Origin: Methanocalculus chunghsingensis
Lineage (GTDB): Archaea; Halobacteriota; Methanomicrobia; Methanomicrobiales; Methanocorpusculaceae
Direction: 5' to 3'
DNA: 64,000 bases
Assembly: GCF_018132105.1 (NCBI RefSeq)
Contig: NZ_JWHL01000006.1
Location: 1-64,000, forward strand
The notes under the pieces are model-generated. The model had not been told where the DNA came from. It was given only the letters and a program-made list of their open reading frames with translations, and did not search any database. Position numbers and translations under genes: made by a program. Positions 25,852 to 34,808 of this stretch are shown piece by piece. The first letter of the stretch is position 1, and each line of letters starts with the position of its first letter.

Positions 25852-26390
25852 GATTCCTCATTCCGCTGATGAGGGGGTGGGGATGATTTCCCTCTCCCAT
25901 GCAGCTTTTTTCTGAACTATCTGGGTATTCTCCATAATATTCGTTTGTTCATGATTTAATCCGCGAAGAAGTCTTTTTACGCCGTCTACTCCTCCCCTCG
26001 GGAGGATGATGCATTTCCCTTCATTTCTGATTCATGAGTTACCGATACAGAAAAAGCAGAACCTCTGATATTTGTATATAATTCGCGATATGCCGCGCAC
26101 TATACCTCTCCTTTATATTCCGGTGTCCATGCACGTAATATATCTTATCAAAACCTATAAAAAGGTTAGAAAAGCTCATCTCTCAAAGGAATACTCTTTT
26201 CTCTCCAAAGGTGATCTCGTCGGATTTGGTACCTGCTCTCTGTTCGCAACATGCAAAACAAAATCGTATGAACGTTAACTAAGTTAAGTTTACAGCCAAT
26301 TTCCAAATAGGGGTGCATTAAAGCAATAAAATTCAAATCAACATATTTAAGCCATGAATATTACACCACTCTATTGTCCGAGGTTTAACC
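25852..26390. other. Long intergenic region upstream of fdhA with hairpins and promoter elements
   Basis: Near the META gene a hairpin CCTCAT/ATGAGG (25856-25874) may be a terminator. TCCTCCC/GGGAGGA (25990-26006) forms a stable 7-bp stem with a 3-base loop. TTAACT-A-AGTTAA (26275-26287) is a palindrome about 100 bases before fdhA, and CATATTTAAG (26342-26351) is a reasonable TATA box. GAGGT lies 6 bases before the fdhA ATG. A 68-codon frame at 26072-26278 has no ribosome binding site or family and is not called. Confidence 0.5.
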
Positions 26391-28463
26391 ATGGCAATGA
26401 AATATGTACAAACCACCTGCCCGTACTGCGGGACAGGCTGCAGCATGAACCTGGTCGTCAACGACGGCAAGGTCGTGGGCGTCGCCCCATACCAGCGCTC
26501 CCCCGTCAATGAGGGGAAACTCTGTCCAAAGGGCGTCTATGCTCACGAGTTCATTAACAGTGAAGACCGGCTGACCACCCCGCTCATCAAGAAGGACGGG
26601 AAGTTCGTCGAAGCCAGCTGGGACGAGGCATACGACCTCATCGCCCAGAAGCTGAAGTCCTACAAGCCGAGCGAGCTTGCAGTGCTTGCCTCTGCCCGTG
26701 TCAGCAACGAGGAGAACTATGCGATCATGAAGTTCGCCCGTGGTGTACTGAAGACGACGCACATCGATCACTGTGCCCGTCTCTGCCACTCCTCCTCCGT
26801 CGCCGGGCTTGCAACGACGTTCGGCTCCGGTGCAATGACCAACTCGATCGCCGACATCGCCGAATCGAAGTGTATCTTCATCATCGGGAGCAACACCTTT
26901 GAGCAGCACCCGCTCATCGGCCGGAGTGTCGCCCGTGCCCGGAAGAACGGCGCCAAACTGATCTACGCTGATCCCCGTCTCACCGCCACCGGCAAGCAGG
27001 CCGACCTGTACATGCAGTTTAGAAGCGGCACCGATGTGGCCATCTTCAACGCAATGATGCAGGAGATCATCAAAAACGGCTGGGAAGACAAAGAGTTCAT
27101 CGAGAAGCGTTGTGTCGAGTATGACGCCCTGAAGGGCGAAGTCATGAAGCCCGAATACTCGCTTGAGAACGTCGAGAAGATCTCGGGTATCCCCGCCGCC
27201 CAGCTGAAGCAGGCCGCAGAATGGTACGCCACAAGCGGCGCCTCCTCGCTCCTCTTCTCGATGGGTATCACGCAGCACACCACCGGTGTGGATAACGTCA
27301 AATCGACCGCCAACCTCGCCATGCTCACCGGCAACATCGGTCGGCCCGGCACCGGTGTGAACCCGCTCCGTGGCCAGAACAATGTCCAGGGTGCCTGTGA
27401 CATGGGCTGTCTCCCTGTCGTCTTCACCGGCTACCAGAAGGTCATCGATGAAGCCGCCCACAAGAAGTTCTCCGATGCCTGGGGCTTCCCGGACGGCATC
27501 TGTGCGCCACAGAACGGGTATGAAGTCACCATCATGCTCAAGACGCTCAATGAGAAGCCCGGCGAATTAAAGGGCATGTACATCATGGGCGAGAACCCGA
27601 TGCTCTCTGATGCAAACCTCTCGCATGTAAAAGAAGCAATGGAGAAGCTTGAGTTCCTCGTCGTCCAGGATATCTTCATGACCGAGACCGCCGAGATGGC
27701 CGATGTCGTCCTCCCCGCCACCTGCTATGCAGAGAAGGATGGATGCCAGACCTCGACCGAGCGTCGTGTCCAGCGTTTCAGAAAGGCGCAGGACCCACCC
27801 GGCCAGGCAAAAGTCGACTGGCAGATCATCGCCGAGGTTGCCGCAAAGATGGGCTATGCAGAGCAGTTCGCCTGGCAGTCTGCTGAGGATATCTTCAACG
27901 AGATCACCAGCCTGACCCCGTCCTATGGCGGTATGTCGTATGAGCGTATCAACAAACCCGAAGCGCTCCAGTGGCCCTGCCCCGCAGCCGACCACCCCGG
28001 CACCCCGATCCTGCACACCGCGGCATTTGCCCCCGCAATGCCCGACAGCAAGGGTCTGATGACGGCCATCCCGTTCAAATATCCGGCAGAAGTTCCTGAC
28101 GCCGAGTATCCGTTCATCCTGACGACCGGGAGGAGCTTATTCCACTGGCACACCGGTGGTATGACCCGGCGTTCCGAGTCGCTTGACAGCGAAGTACCAA
28201 CCGGCTGGATCGAGATCAATGTCGATGATGCCAAAGAACTCGGTATCGCTGACAACGAGATGATCGTCGCAAAGACCCGGCGTGGCCAGGTCAATGTGCC
28301 TGCCCGTGTCACAAAGGATATCATGAAAGGCGTGATGTTCATGCCATTCCACTTTGTCGAATGTGCAGCCAACATCCTGACAAACGACGCCCTCGATCCG
28401 GTCTCGAAGATTCCGGAGTTCAAGGCCTGTGCTGTCACCGTTGAGAAGATCCAGGAGGCCTGA
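26391..28463 (+). CDS. fdhA: Formate dehydrogenase alpha subunit (F420-type)
   Basis: This is the catalytic molybdo/tungstopterin subunit that oxidises formate and passes electrons through FdhB to F420. Cys10, Cys13, Cys17 and Cys45 bind the N-terminal [4Fe-4S] cluster. The metal ligand is Cys132 in HCARLCHSS, so this is a cysteine and not a selenocysteine enzyme. The C-terminal MopB domain includes PFILTTGRSLFHWHTGGMTRRS. Arginine is largely CGT/CGC and asparagine AAC, unlike neighbouring genes that use CGG, which suggests strong expression. Length (690) is typical. fdhB begins 6 bases after the stop. Confidence 0.96.
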   Translation: MAMKYVQTTCPYCGTGCSMNLVVNDGKVVGVAPYQRSPVNEGKLCPKGVYAHEFINSEDRLTTPLIKKDGKFVEASWDEAYDLIAQKLKSYKPSELAVLASARVSNEENYAIMKFARGVLKTTHIDHCARLCHSSSVAGLATTFGSGAMTNSIADIAESKCIFIIGSNTFEQHPLIGRSVARARKNGAKLIYADPRLTATGKQADLYMQFRSGTDVAIFNAMMQEIIKNGWEDKEFIEKRCVEYDALKGEVMKPEYSLENVEKISGIPAAQLKQAAEWYATSGASSLLFSMGITQHTTGVDNVKSTANLAMLTGNIGRPGTGVNPLRGQNNVQGACDMGCLPVVFTGYQKVIDEAAHKKFSDAWGFPDGICAPQNGYEVTIMLKTLNEKPGELKGMYIMGENPMLSDANLSHVKEAMEKLEFLVVQDIFMTETAEMADVVLPATCYAEKDGCQTSTERRVQRFRKAQDPPGQAKVDWQIIAEVAAKMGYAEQFAWQSAEDIFNEITSLTPSYGGMSYERINKPEALQWPCPAADHPGTPILHTAAFAPAMPDSKGLMTAIPFKYPAEVPDAEYPFILTTGRSLFHWHTGGMTRRSESLDSEVPTGWIEINVDDAKELGIADNEMIVAKTRRGQVNVPARVTKDIMKGVMFMPFHFVECAANILTNDALDPVSKIPEFKACAVTVEKIQEA

Positions 28464-28468
28464 TTACG

Positions 28469-29623
28469 ATGGTTGCAAAAGGCGATATGTTATATGCATG
28501 GGCATCTGACGCAGCATGCCTTGAGAAAGGCGAGTGCGGAGGAGCAGTTACTGCTCTCTTAAAGTATGCCCTTGAGAGCAAGATGGTTGATGGTGTCCTC
28601 ACCGTGAAGAAGGGGGCCGATGTCTATGATGCCAGTGTCGAGATCGTCACCGATCCGGCTGATGTGGAGAAAGGAGCCGGCTCACTCCATTGTGGAACCC
28701 TTCTCCTCTCAAAGATTCTCACAAAATATCAGGATGGAGCAAACAACAAGAAGCTCGCCCTCCCTGTCAAAGGCTGTGACATGATGGGTCTCCTTGAGCT
28801 TGCACGGAGAAACCAGGTCAATCTTGACAACCTTGTCCTGATCGGGCTCAACTGTGGAGGATCGGTCGCTCCCGTCAATGCACGGAAGATGATCTCCGAG
28901 AAGTTCGGAATCGATCCCTCCGATGTCGTGAAAGAGGAGATCGACAAGGGCCAGTTCATCGTCATCACAAAGGATGGCAACCACAAGGGCATCTCCATCG
29001 ATGAGCTTGAGGAAGAAGGATATGGCCGGAGGAGCAACTGCCGCCGCTGCCTGTATAAGGTTCCACGCCAGGCAGATCTCGCCTGCGGGAACTGGGGTGT
29101 CATCGGCGACAAGGCAGGCAAGGCAACCTTTGTTGAGGTCTGTTCCGAGAAGGGAGCCGATCTCGTCAGTAAGGCAGAAGCTGCAGGAGCTGTTGCCACA
29201 TCGGCAGCTGATCCAAAAGGTATTGCGATTCGTGGCAAAGTCGAGAATGCCATGCTGAAGCTTGGTGAGAAGTGGCGCAAGCATGACTTTGCCGCCCTCT
29301 CCGGGAACCTCTGGGATGATATCCAGAAAGAGACCTCCCGGTGCATCAAATGCTACTCATGCATCGAGAACTGCCCGGTCTGTTTCCCGAAGGAAGAGGA
29401 TCTGAAGAAAGCGACTACGATGGTTCCCACAGGGCAGGTTCCGCCAAACCCCATGTTCCACATGCGGCGACTTGCCCATATCTCGGACTCGTGTGTCAAC
29501 TGCGGCCAGTGTGAAGAGCTCTGCCCGATGGACATACCGCTTGCGCTCTACTCTCATGCTGTGAGGGCAGAGGCGGATACGACATATCTGCCAAAACTTG
29601 GTGAAGCTCCATATAAAAATTAG
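28469..29623 (+). CDS. fdhB: Formate dehydrogenase beta subunit (F420-reducing)
   Basis: FdhB carries FAD and reduces coenzyme F420. The FrhB/FdhB-type domain fills the first 275 residues (VKGCDMMGLLELARRNQVN, GLNCGGSVAP, CRRCLYKVPRQADLACGNWG). A C-terminal ferredoxin part has CIKCYSCIENCPVC near 295 and CVNCGQCEELCP near 345 for two [4Fe-4S] clusters. It forms an operon with fdhA and ends at a good terminator. The complex is cytoplasmic in methanogens and can also supply electrons to heterodisulfide reductase. Confidence 0.95.
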   Translation: MVAKGDMLYAWASDAACLEKGECGGAVTALLKYALESKMVDGVLTVKKGADVYDASVEIVTDPADVEKGAGSLHCGTLLLSKILTKYQDGANNKKLALPVKGCDMMGLLELARRNQVNLDNLVLIGLNCGGSVAPVNARKMISEKFGIDPSDVVKEEIDKGQFIVITKDGNHKGISIDELEEEGYGRRSNCRRCLYKVPRQADLACGNWGVIGDKAGKATFVEVCSEKGADLVSKAEAAGAVATSAADPKGIAIRGKVENAMLKLGEKWRKHDFAALSGNLWDDIQKETSRCIKCYSCIENCPVCFPKEEDLKKATTMVPTGQVPPNPMFHMRRLAHISDSCVNCGQCEELCPMDIPLALYSHAVRAEADTTYLPKLGEAPYKN

Positions 29624-29652
29624 AAAATCTGTGCGGAGTACTATGACACGGA

Positions 29653-29691
29653 ATCGGTGAGGGTGGCGTGTACCCTGCCGATCACTTTTTT
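29653..29691 (+). terminator. Terminator of fdhAB
   Basis: A two-part stem, ATCGG/CCGAT (29653-29657 with 29678-29682) outside AGGGT/ACCCT (29660-29664 with 29672-29676), is followed by CAC and six T residues (29686-29691). Confidence 0.7.
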
Positions 29692-30031
29692 CCCTCTTCA
29701 AATCATTGACTTCTCTTGGATTCGATTGGAAATCCATTGGTATATTCTTCTATCCATGGTCTCGTTCGTTATTTTCGTCAATTTCCACGATATTAGGTTT
29801 TGACGAATCATTTGATCGGTACAATGCAATATTCTCTTCAAAACCGAATTATTTGAGATTTTACATCCTTTTTCCGAATCTTGTTTGGAGACGCTTCATA
29901 CCAACCGAATAACCAAATACATCAGGTATCCCCTGATCTGGAAGGGTGGATATGAAAAGGTATGTCAAAGGGCGATTGTTGCCAGATTGTTTCGTGTAAC
30001 AACCCTATTGACATGACAGGAATGAAGGACT
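29692..30031. other. AT-rich intergenic region before the His-rich protein gene
   Basis: The stretch contains a hairpin ATCAGG/CCTGAT (29921-29937, 5-base loop) and several A/T boxes that could be promoters. A 15-codon frame opens at 29952 but has no support. No gene of normal size is present. Confidence 0.45.
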
Positions 30032-31207
30032 ATGATAAAGAAATTATGTGTACTATTTGTATGTGCTCTCTGTCTCTGCGGCTTTGCATCTGCCCACCCG
30101 CATGACGATGGTGATACTCCGGATGTGAATCTGCCTCCGATTGTACTTGCTGAAGACGGAAGAACGATATCGATCACCCTTGATGATATGGCCCTCTATT
30201 TTGCAGAACTTGATGGCAAAGACAACCCGCATATCGGTTGCTGCATGGTGGTAACCTATCGGGCTTTTGCTGCGGGAATATCCGAAATCTGGGGAGATGG
30301 GATCCCGGAGAGATCAGACATTGAGTTTACGTCCGCTCTCGTCTCCAGAGGTAATGTTCGGTCGGCAAAGTATCTCACCGGCAATTTCAAGGATATGAAT
30401 CCGGCTCATCGCGGGAAGGCCTGGTTCACCGGAGCTGATGGATCATTGATCTCAGATCCAAAGCAGGATGATCTCCAGCACGCATCACGGGAGCGATCTG
30501 CTGATTCGTACCGGTTTACCATGACCCGGATCTCGACCGGTGAATCAGTAACGCTCACATTTGCCGATCATGTCTTTCCGGAAGGATACTTTGAGCTGAG
30601 GAAGAAAGTGGAAGTCGAAAAAACAGCGACTCCCGAGGAGATTCTCAGGTATGCCGAAGAGCATGCGCTTGTGGATGGGCATTTTATTGATAAATCAGAT
30701 GCCTGGCTCTTCAATGAGATCTCAAGCGTCCACCCGGTTGTTGTGGAGCTTGAGATCATCGACCGGAGTACCGGCAAAGTTGTTGCCGATTTCCATTATG
30801 ATCACTGGCATGGAGGGCTCCCGCATATCCATGAAGGCGAGGATATCGAGCTGATGGCACGGTATATCGATGAAAGCGGATCAGTTATTCCGCTCTACCA
30901 TGGAACCCGGAACCCCGGTGCAGCCTATGCGATGTCCGCAAGGATTGCAGACGGGGCTCCGGCAGGATTTGCCCGGGTCTCGGATCACGGGGATCATGTC
31001 CATATCTATGGGGATCATGATGGCGACACCTATGTCGTCTTCCAGCTGATCGACCGTGACACCGGTGCTGTTATCTGGGAATCAGGCAGAATCGAGGTTG
31101 AGGTTGAGGAGGGGCACCTGAACATGAAGATGCTCGCTGCAATCGGTGGAGGATTGGTTCTCCTGATTGGTGCGGGCATTGTGATGATGAAGAGAAGGAA
31201 GGAGTAA
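30032..31207 (+). CDS. Membrane-anchored His-rich surface protein
   Basis: This 391-residue protein has a signal peptide (cleavage expected after FASAHP or nearby) and a C-terminal membrane helix (MLAAIGGGLVLLIGAGIVM) followed by a basic MKRRKE tail, so it is displayed outside and anchored. Three acidic/His clusters suggest metal binding: HPHDDGD at the mature N-terminus, HYDHWHGGLPHIHEGED near 250 and DHGDHVHIYGDHDGD near 320. The segment around GCCMVVTYRAFAAGISEIWG weakly recalls the FmdE fold, but I would not assign it. It starts a run with a cytochrome b-like protein and a Cys-rich lipoprotein, pointing to metal or redox work at the surface. Function unknown. Confidence 0.7.
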   Translation: MIKKLCVLFVCALCLCGFASAHPHDDGDTPDVNLPPIVLAEDGRTISITLDDMALYFAELDGKDNPHIGCCMVVTYRAFAAGISEIWGDGIPERSDIEFTSALVSRGNVRSAKYLTGNFKDMNPAHRGKAWFTGADGSLISDPKQDDLQHASRERSADSYRFTMTRISTGESVTLTFADHVFPEGYFELRKKVEVEKTATPEEILRYAEEHALVDGHFIDKSDAWLFNEISSVHPVVVELEIIDRSTGKVVADFHYDHWHGGLPHIHEGEDIELMARYIDESGSVIPLYHGTRNPGAAYAMSARIADGAPAGFARVSDHGDHVHIYGDHDGDTYVVFQLIDRDTGAVIWESGRIEVEVEEGHLNMKMLAAIGGGLVLLIGAGIVMMKRRKE

Positions 31208-31243
31208 AGCCCTTCCTTCCGCCTTGAATCTCTCTTGAGTACC

Positions 31244-31516
31244 ATGAAACGGAGATCTCTTCTCTATGTCGTCAATATGGGGATGCTCATCTCATTCATC
31301 CTCTGTGCTCTGACAGGGATAGTAAAATGGCCGGGGCTCATCCCGAAGCTTGGGCTCACATATCAGACCCTGCCGTTTCCTACGATTACGCTTATCCATG
31401 ACTGGAGCGGGCTTGTACTCTGTATTCTGGCTGCCATCCATCTTGGTATGCACTGGAACTGGATGATTATCATGACAAAAAGAATGTTCCTCGAACGGAG
31501 GCGATCTGATGAATAG
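31244..31516 (+). CDS. Small two-helix membrane protein (DUF4405/cytochrome b-like)
   Basis: The product has about 90 residues and two membrane helices: LLYVVNMGMLISFILCALTG and WSGLVLCILAAIHLGMHWNW. Histidines in LIHDWSG and in IHLGMHW are spaced as in DUF4405 and cytochrome b561-type haem-binding helices, so b-type haem between two protomers is plausible. The ATG at 31244 is preferred over an in-frame TTG at 31235. The stop overlaps the lipoprotein start by 8 bases and the surface protein ends 36 bases upstream, so the three genes should be one transcript. Confidence 0.75.
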   Translation: MKRRSLLYVVNMGMLISFILCALTGIVKWPGLIPKLGLTYQTLPFPTITLIHDWSGLVLCILAAIHLGMHWNWMIIMTKRMFLERRRSDE

Positions 31517-31796
31517 TACTATGCTGACCGCAGTCCGGCTGATGCTTCTGGCTGGTCTCTTCTGTGGCGTCTCCGGATGCGTTGATGAACAACCAGGAGG
31601 GGACCGACATCTCATTCCCCCGGAAGAGGGTGACTCGATCCAGCAAAGTGAGATGACCCCTGATGAAGCCGCCGCCGCCCTTGCCGGTGCCTGCCCGTTT
31701 GGGAAGATCTGCTGTGGTGGTCGTGGTGACTGTTCTTTATTTGCCGATCTGAATGGTGATGGGTGTTGTGATCTCGGTCTCCGTGATGATCCATAG
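31509..31796 (+). CDS. Cys-rich lipoprotein
   Basis: This 95-residue precursor has a signal and lipobox (GVSGC), a short acidic linker, and a C-terminal motif CPFGKICCGGRGDC followed by DLNGDGCCDLG. The pattern C-P-x-G with D-x-N-G-D-G-x-C-D resembles small domains found beside DUF4405-type proteins that may bind a metal or Fe-S cluster, and the NGDG part looks like a calcium loop. This is inference from pattern. It would be tethered outside, next to the cytochrome b-like protein, and could take electrons from it. Confidence 0.7.
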   Translation: MNSTMLTAVRLMLLAGLFCGVSGCVDEQPGGDRHLIPPEEGDSIQQSEMTPDEAAAALAGACPFGKICCGGRGDCSLFADLNGDGCCDLGLRDDP

Positions 31797-31798
31797 TC

Positions 31799-31817
31799 GA
31801 TACTGTTTGGGAGTATC
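31799..31817. terminator. Hairpin between convergent genes
   Basis: GATACT and AGTATC form a 6-bp stem with a 7-base loop, in the 31-base gap between the lipoprotein stop and the hydrolase stop. It lacks a long T run, so termination is likely but not certain. Confidence 0.45.
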
Positions 31818-31827
31818 TCTATCTCCC

Positions 31828-32706
31828 CTACTTCTCCGTCCCTTTGAGAAAAGCGCTCAAAAAAGCTATATACTCCTCTTCTGCCTCAAGAAAATGCATA
31901 TGCGATGCGCCGGCAAAGACGTGTACTATCGCCCCCTCGGTCATAGCTGCATAATCCCGAACGGTCAGCGGTAGTGCCTCATCGAACTCGCCGCAGGTAT
32001 AGAGGACAGGCAGCCTGAGGTCGGGGAGCACGCCGGTTGTATCTACCTGCCGGAGGGTCCCCCGGACCGTGAACTCGGACGGCCCCCACATCGCCATGTA
32101 GATCGGGACAGCCAGCCGCTCAAACATCCGGTTCAGGCAGTCAGGCCAGGGCTCCATCCGGCAGACGTGACGGTGGTAGTAGCTCATCATCGCCTCCTGG
32201 TATGCGGGGGAATCATAGGTCTCAGATGCTTCATGCATCTCGATCACCGCCCGATTATCCGGTGGCATCCGGGCAAGCAGCTGCCGCTGATCTGCTTCCC
32301 AGCGGGGTGACGAGATCAGTGGTCCGGCAAGGATCAGTGACGATATCCCGTCCTGGCCAAACCGTTCGAGGTATGCTAAAGCGAGCATCGCCCCAAATGA
32401 ATGGCCAAGGAGATGCACCGGCCCCGGAGCAAGTGCCTTCCTGACTGCATGCAGCTCATCGGCGAACCGTTCGAGTGTCAGAAACGATGTATCAGGCCTG
32501 CCAGGAGAACGGTATGATCCAAGCTGGTCATAGAAGATCACCGGCCGGGCATCGGCAAGAGAACCGAACGGCTCGAATGCATCATAGCTCCCTCCCGGCC
32601 CTCCATGGATCAGGATGAGCGGGGTGCCGTTCGTCTCTTTCCCTGCAATACAGTAGCCGACCTCGCCGCCTGGAACGGGGATTGTCCCCTTTGTCCGGGT
32701 GTACAT
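31828..32706 (-). CDS. Alpha/beta hydrolase, proline iminopeptidase-like
   Basis: This 292-residue cytoplasmic hydrolase has the oxyanion motif HGGPGGSYD, nucleophile GHSFG near residue 105, acid in CGEFDEA and catalytic histidine in ASHMHFLE. The HGGPGG signature belongs to the prolyl aminopeptidase/tricorn-factor F1 group (peptidase S33), so removal of N-terminal proline or similar residues from short peptides is likely. No protease partner is adjacent. It is divergent from the next gene. Confidence 0.85.
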   Translation of the reverse strand: MYTRTKGTIPVPGGEVGYCIAGKETNGTPLILIHGGPGGSYDAFEPFGSLADARPVIFYDQLGSYRSPGRPDTSFLTLERFADELHAVRKALAPGPVHLLGHSFGAMLALAYLERFGQDGISSLILAGPLISSPRWEADQRQLLARMPPDNRAVIEMHEASETYDSPAYQEAMMSYYHRHVCRMEPWPDCLNRMFERLAVPIYMAMWGPSEFTVRGTLRQVDTTGVLPDLRLPVLYTCGEFDEALPLTVRDYAAMTEGAIVHVFAGASHMHFLEAEEEYIAFLSAFLKGTEK

Positions 32707-32821
32707 AAGAGTAATTCGGGTTTGTGTTATAAATCAGTTGAGTGCGATAGATCCCCTGTCCCTTGGATACGCCGGGACAGTATCTCTTTTGAAGGGAAGC
32801 GATCAATATGAATGCATCACA

Positions 32822-33463
32822 ATGGAAACCCATCGGTTCGTGTTATATGCAGTCATAGCACTCTCACTTCTCACTGCAGCCCTCATCCATCCCGTTGCCC
32901 CGGAGATTATCCCGACACACTGGAACCTCTCGGGCGAGCCTGATGCATGGTCTGATACAGCATACGGACTCGCAATCATCCCGGCAATTATCATTGCATC
33001 CGCTCTCCTCTTCGGAATGTTGATCCGGCACTTCGGCTCCGGGGATATGAGGACGCAGAGAGCAGCCGGGTGGTTCATCGTCTTACTGCTCGGTCTCCTG
33101 TATGCAATCCAGATCAATCAGGCGTTCACCGTACTCGGCCATCCGGTTGATCCTCTTCTCTTCTTCCCGGTCATCTTCGCTCTCTTCTATCTCGGCATCT
33201 CGTTCCTCCTCCCCCGTCTCTCCAGCCAGAATCCTGTCATCGGAATACGAACACCCTGGACGATGAAGAATGCAATCGTCTGGGAGAGGACGCATCAGGC
33301 AGGTGCACGGACCTTCCGGATCGCTGCGGGGCTGACACTCCTTGGTGCCTTCTTCCCTGATTACCTCTTTCTCTTCATCATCGGTTCAGCTCTCGGAGCC
33401 ACGATATGGCTTGTCATCGTCAGCTACCGTGAATATCGACGACTGGAGACGATCCATGGGTGA
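32822..33463 (+). CDS. SdpI-family membrane protein (DUF1648)
   Basis: The protein has about six membrane helices, with the DUF1648 motif PTHWNLSGEPDAWSD near residue 32 and the SdpI motif IGIRTPWTMKNAIVWERTH near 140. The bacterial SdpI is an immunity and signalling protein against a killing peptide, but most homologues, including archaeal ones, have no known role. The ATG at 32822 begins the first helix; a GTG at 32699 would add 41 unmatched residues and overlap the hydrolase start. Its last 8 bases overlap recQ. Confidence 0.8.
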   Translation: METHRFVLYAVIALSLLTAALIHPVAPEIIPTHWNLSGEPDAWSDTAYGLAIIPAIIIASALLFGMLIRHFGSGDMRTQRAAGWFIVLLLGLLYAIQINQAFTVLGHPVDPLLFFPVIFALFYLGISFLLPRLSSQNPVIGIRTPWTMKNAIVWERTHQAGARTFRIAAGLTLLGAFFPDYLFLFIIGSALGATIWLVIVSYREYRRLETIHG

Positions 33464-34700
33464 TGAGACGACAACCCAGAAGACCCTCGAAGCTTTCTTT
33501 GGTCTCACCTCGTTTCGGCCGAATCAGGAGGCGATCATCTCTGATATCCTGGCTGGCCGCGATGTTCTTGCGATCATGGCGACCGGTGGCGGCAAATCCC
33601 TCTGTTACCAGTTGCCTGCTGTGAAGCTCGGTGGTCTCTCAGTCGTCGTCTCTCCATTGATCGCCCTGATGAAGGATCAGGTTGACAGCCTCCTGGACCA
33701 GGGGATCGAGGCAGCCCTTCTCACCTCCGGCCAGACCTATGACCAGAGGAAGGCGGTTGAGGCGGATATTAAAGATGGAAAAATCCGGATTCTCTATGTA
33801 TCTCCCGAACGGATGGCGCTTCCGGCATTTCAACAGCTTCTCAGAGAGGCCGGACCGAGGCTCTTTGCCATCGACGAGGCGCATTGCATCTCCCACTGGG
33901 GTCATCAGTTCCGGAAGGACTACCGCTCCCTCTCGCTGATCCGGGATATCTTCCCGGAGGTTCCGATCATCGCCCTCACCGCGACCGCGACAGAGGAGGT
34001 CCGGGATGATATTGTGAGAGAACTGAGGCTCCGATCACCATCCCGGTACATCGGGAGCTTTGATCGGGAGAATATCAGGTATACTGTCAGGGAGGTGCCA
34101 ACGGAGAAGGAACGGTTCCGCCGTCTCGTCCAGTTCATCTCAAATAACCATCCCGGCTCCGGGATTGTTTACTGCCGCTCCCGGAAAGCTGTTGAAGAGA
34201 CCGCGGAAAATCTCAGGGAACGCGGTATTCCTGCCCTCCCCTATCATGCCGGACTCTCTGCAAACGAGCGGACCCGTGTACAGAATGCCTTCCTGAGAGG
34301 GGAGATCCGGGTCGTCTCTGCAACCATCGCCTTTGGGATGGGGATCGACAAACCCGATGTCAGGTTCGTCGCCCACTACCATCCGCCAAAGGATATCGAA
34401 TCCTTCTATCAGGAGAGCGGGAGGGCAGGCAGAGACGGAAAGCCCTCCGAATCCCTTCTTTTATACTCAAGGAGTGACTTTAAAATCGCAGAGAAGCTCA
34501 TCAAACAGGAAAATTCGGAAACTGTGGATCATCCGGCCCGGCTCGCCAAACTCTCCCAGATGGCCGTCTGGTGCTCCGGAGATACCTGCCGGAGGCGCAC
34601 GCTCCTCGCTCTGTTTGGTGAAAAATATCCCGCGACTCTCTGCGGATATTGCGACTGCTGTGATGCCCTGAAACGGCAGAAGAGAGCAGGGAAGCGATAA
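33456..34700 (+). CDS. recQ: RecQ-family DNA helicase
   Basis: This is an ATP-dependent 3'-5' DNA helicase for recombination and fork repair. It has Walker A ATGGGKSLCYQLP, DEAH box AIDEAHCISHWGHQFRKDY, motif VI ESGRAGRDG, and a C-terminal zinc-binding RecQ-Ct with CSGDTC and CGYCDCC. The ATG at 33456 is the family start; the frame opens earlier inside the previous gene. At 414 residues it lacks the winged-helix and HRDC domains, a short form seen in other prokaryotes. A T-rich stretch follows the stop. Confidence 0.92.
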   Translation: MGDETTTQKTLEAFFGLTSFRPNQEAIISDILAGRDVLAIMATGGGKSLCYQLPAVKLGGLSVVVSPLIALMKDQVDSLLDQGIEAALLTSGQTYDQRKAVEADIKDGKIRILYVSPERMALPAFQQLLREAGPRLFAIDEAHCISHWGHQFRKDYRSLSLIRDIFPEVPIIALTATATEEVRDDIVRELRLRSPSRYIGSFDRENIRYTVREVPTEKERFRRLVQFISNNHPGSGIVYCRSRKAVEETAENLRERGIPALPYHAGLSANERTRVQNAFLRGEIRVVSATIAFGMGIDKPDVRFVAHYHPPKDIESFYQESGRAGRDGKPSESLLLYSRSDFKIAEKLIKQENSETVDHPARLAKLSQMAVWCSGDTCRRRTLLALFGEKYPATLCGYCDCCDALKRQKRAGKR

Positions 34701-34753
34701 TATCATTTTTTAGATCTCTTTGCCGGATTGTAGGATACATTTATCATTTAGAT

Positions 34754-34808
34754 GTACATATATATTCATCATACCACAAATTTGTATTTGAATGGAGGTT
34801 TTTGTAAG
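34754..34808 (+). promoter_or_regulatory. Putative promoter and ribosome binding site of trpB2
   Basis: GTACATATATATT (34754-34766) is a good archaeal TATA box; GGAGG lies 10 bases before the ATG at 34809. A very similar box, GTACAAATATATAC, stands at 37307-37320 before the acyl-CoA ligase gene. Confidence 0.5.

Noticed and set aside
26072-26278. 68-codon frame in the fdhA upstream region
   Set aside because: No ribosome binding site and no recognisable domain; lies in a region with promoter and hairpin features.
26784-26789. Possible selenocysteine enzyme at FdhA
   Set aside because: The metal-ligand codon at residue 132 is TGC (cysteine), with no in-frame TGA.
26385-27461. 358-codon frame antisense to fdhA
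   Set aside because: It is the mirror of a codon-biased gene (GC-rich third positions), rich in Gly, Asp and Val, and has no family; fdhA is certain.
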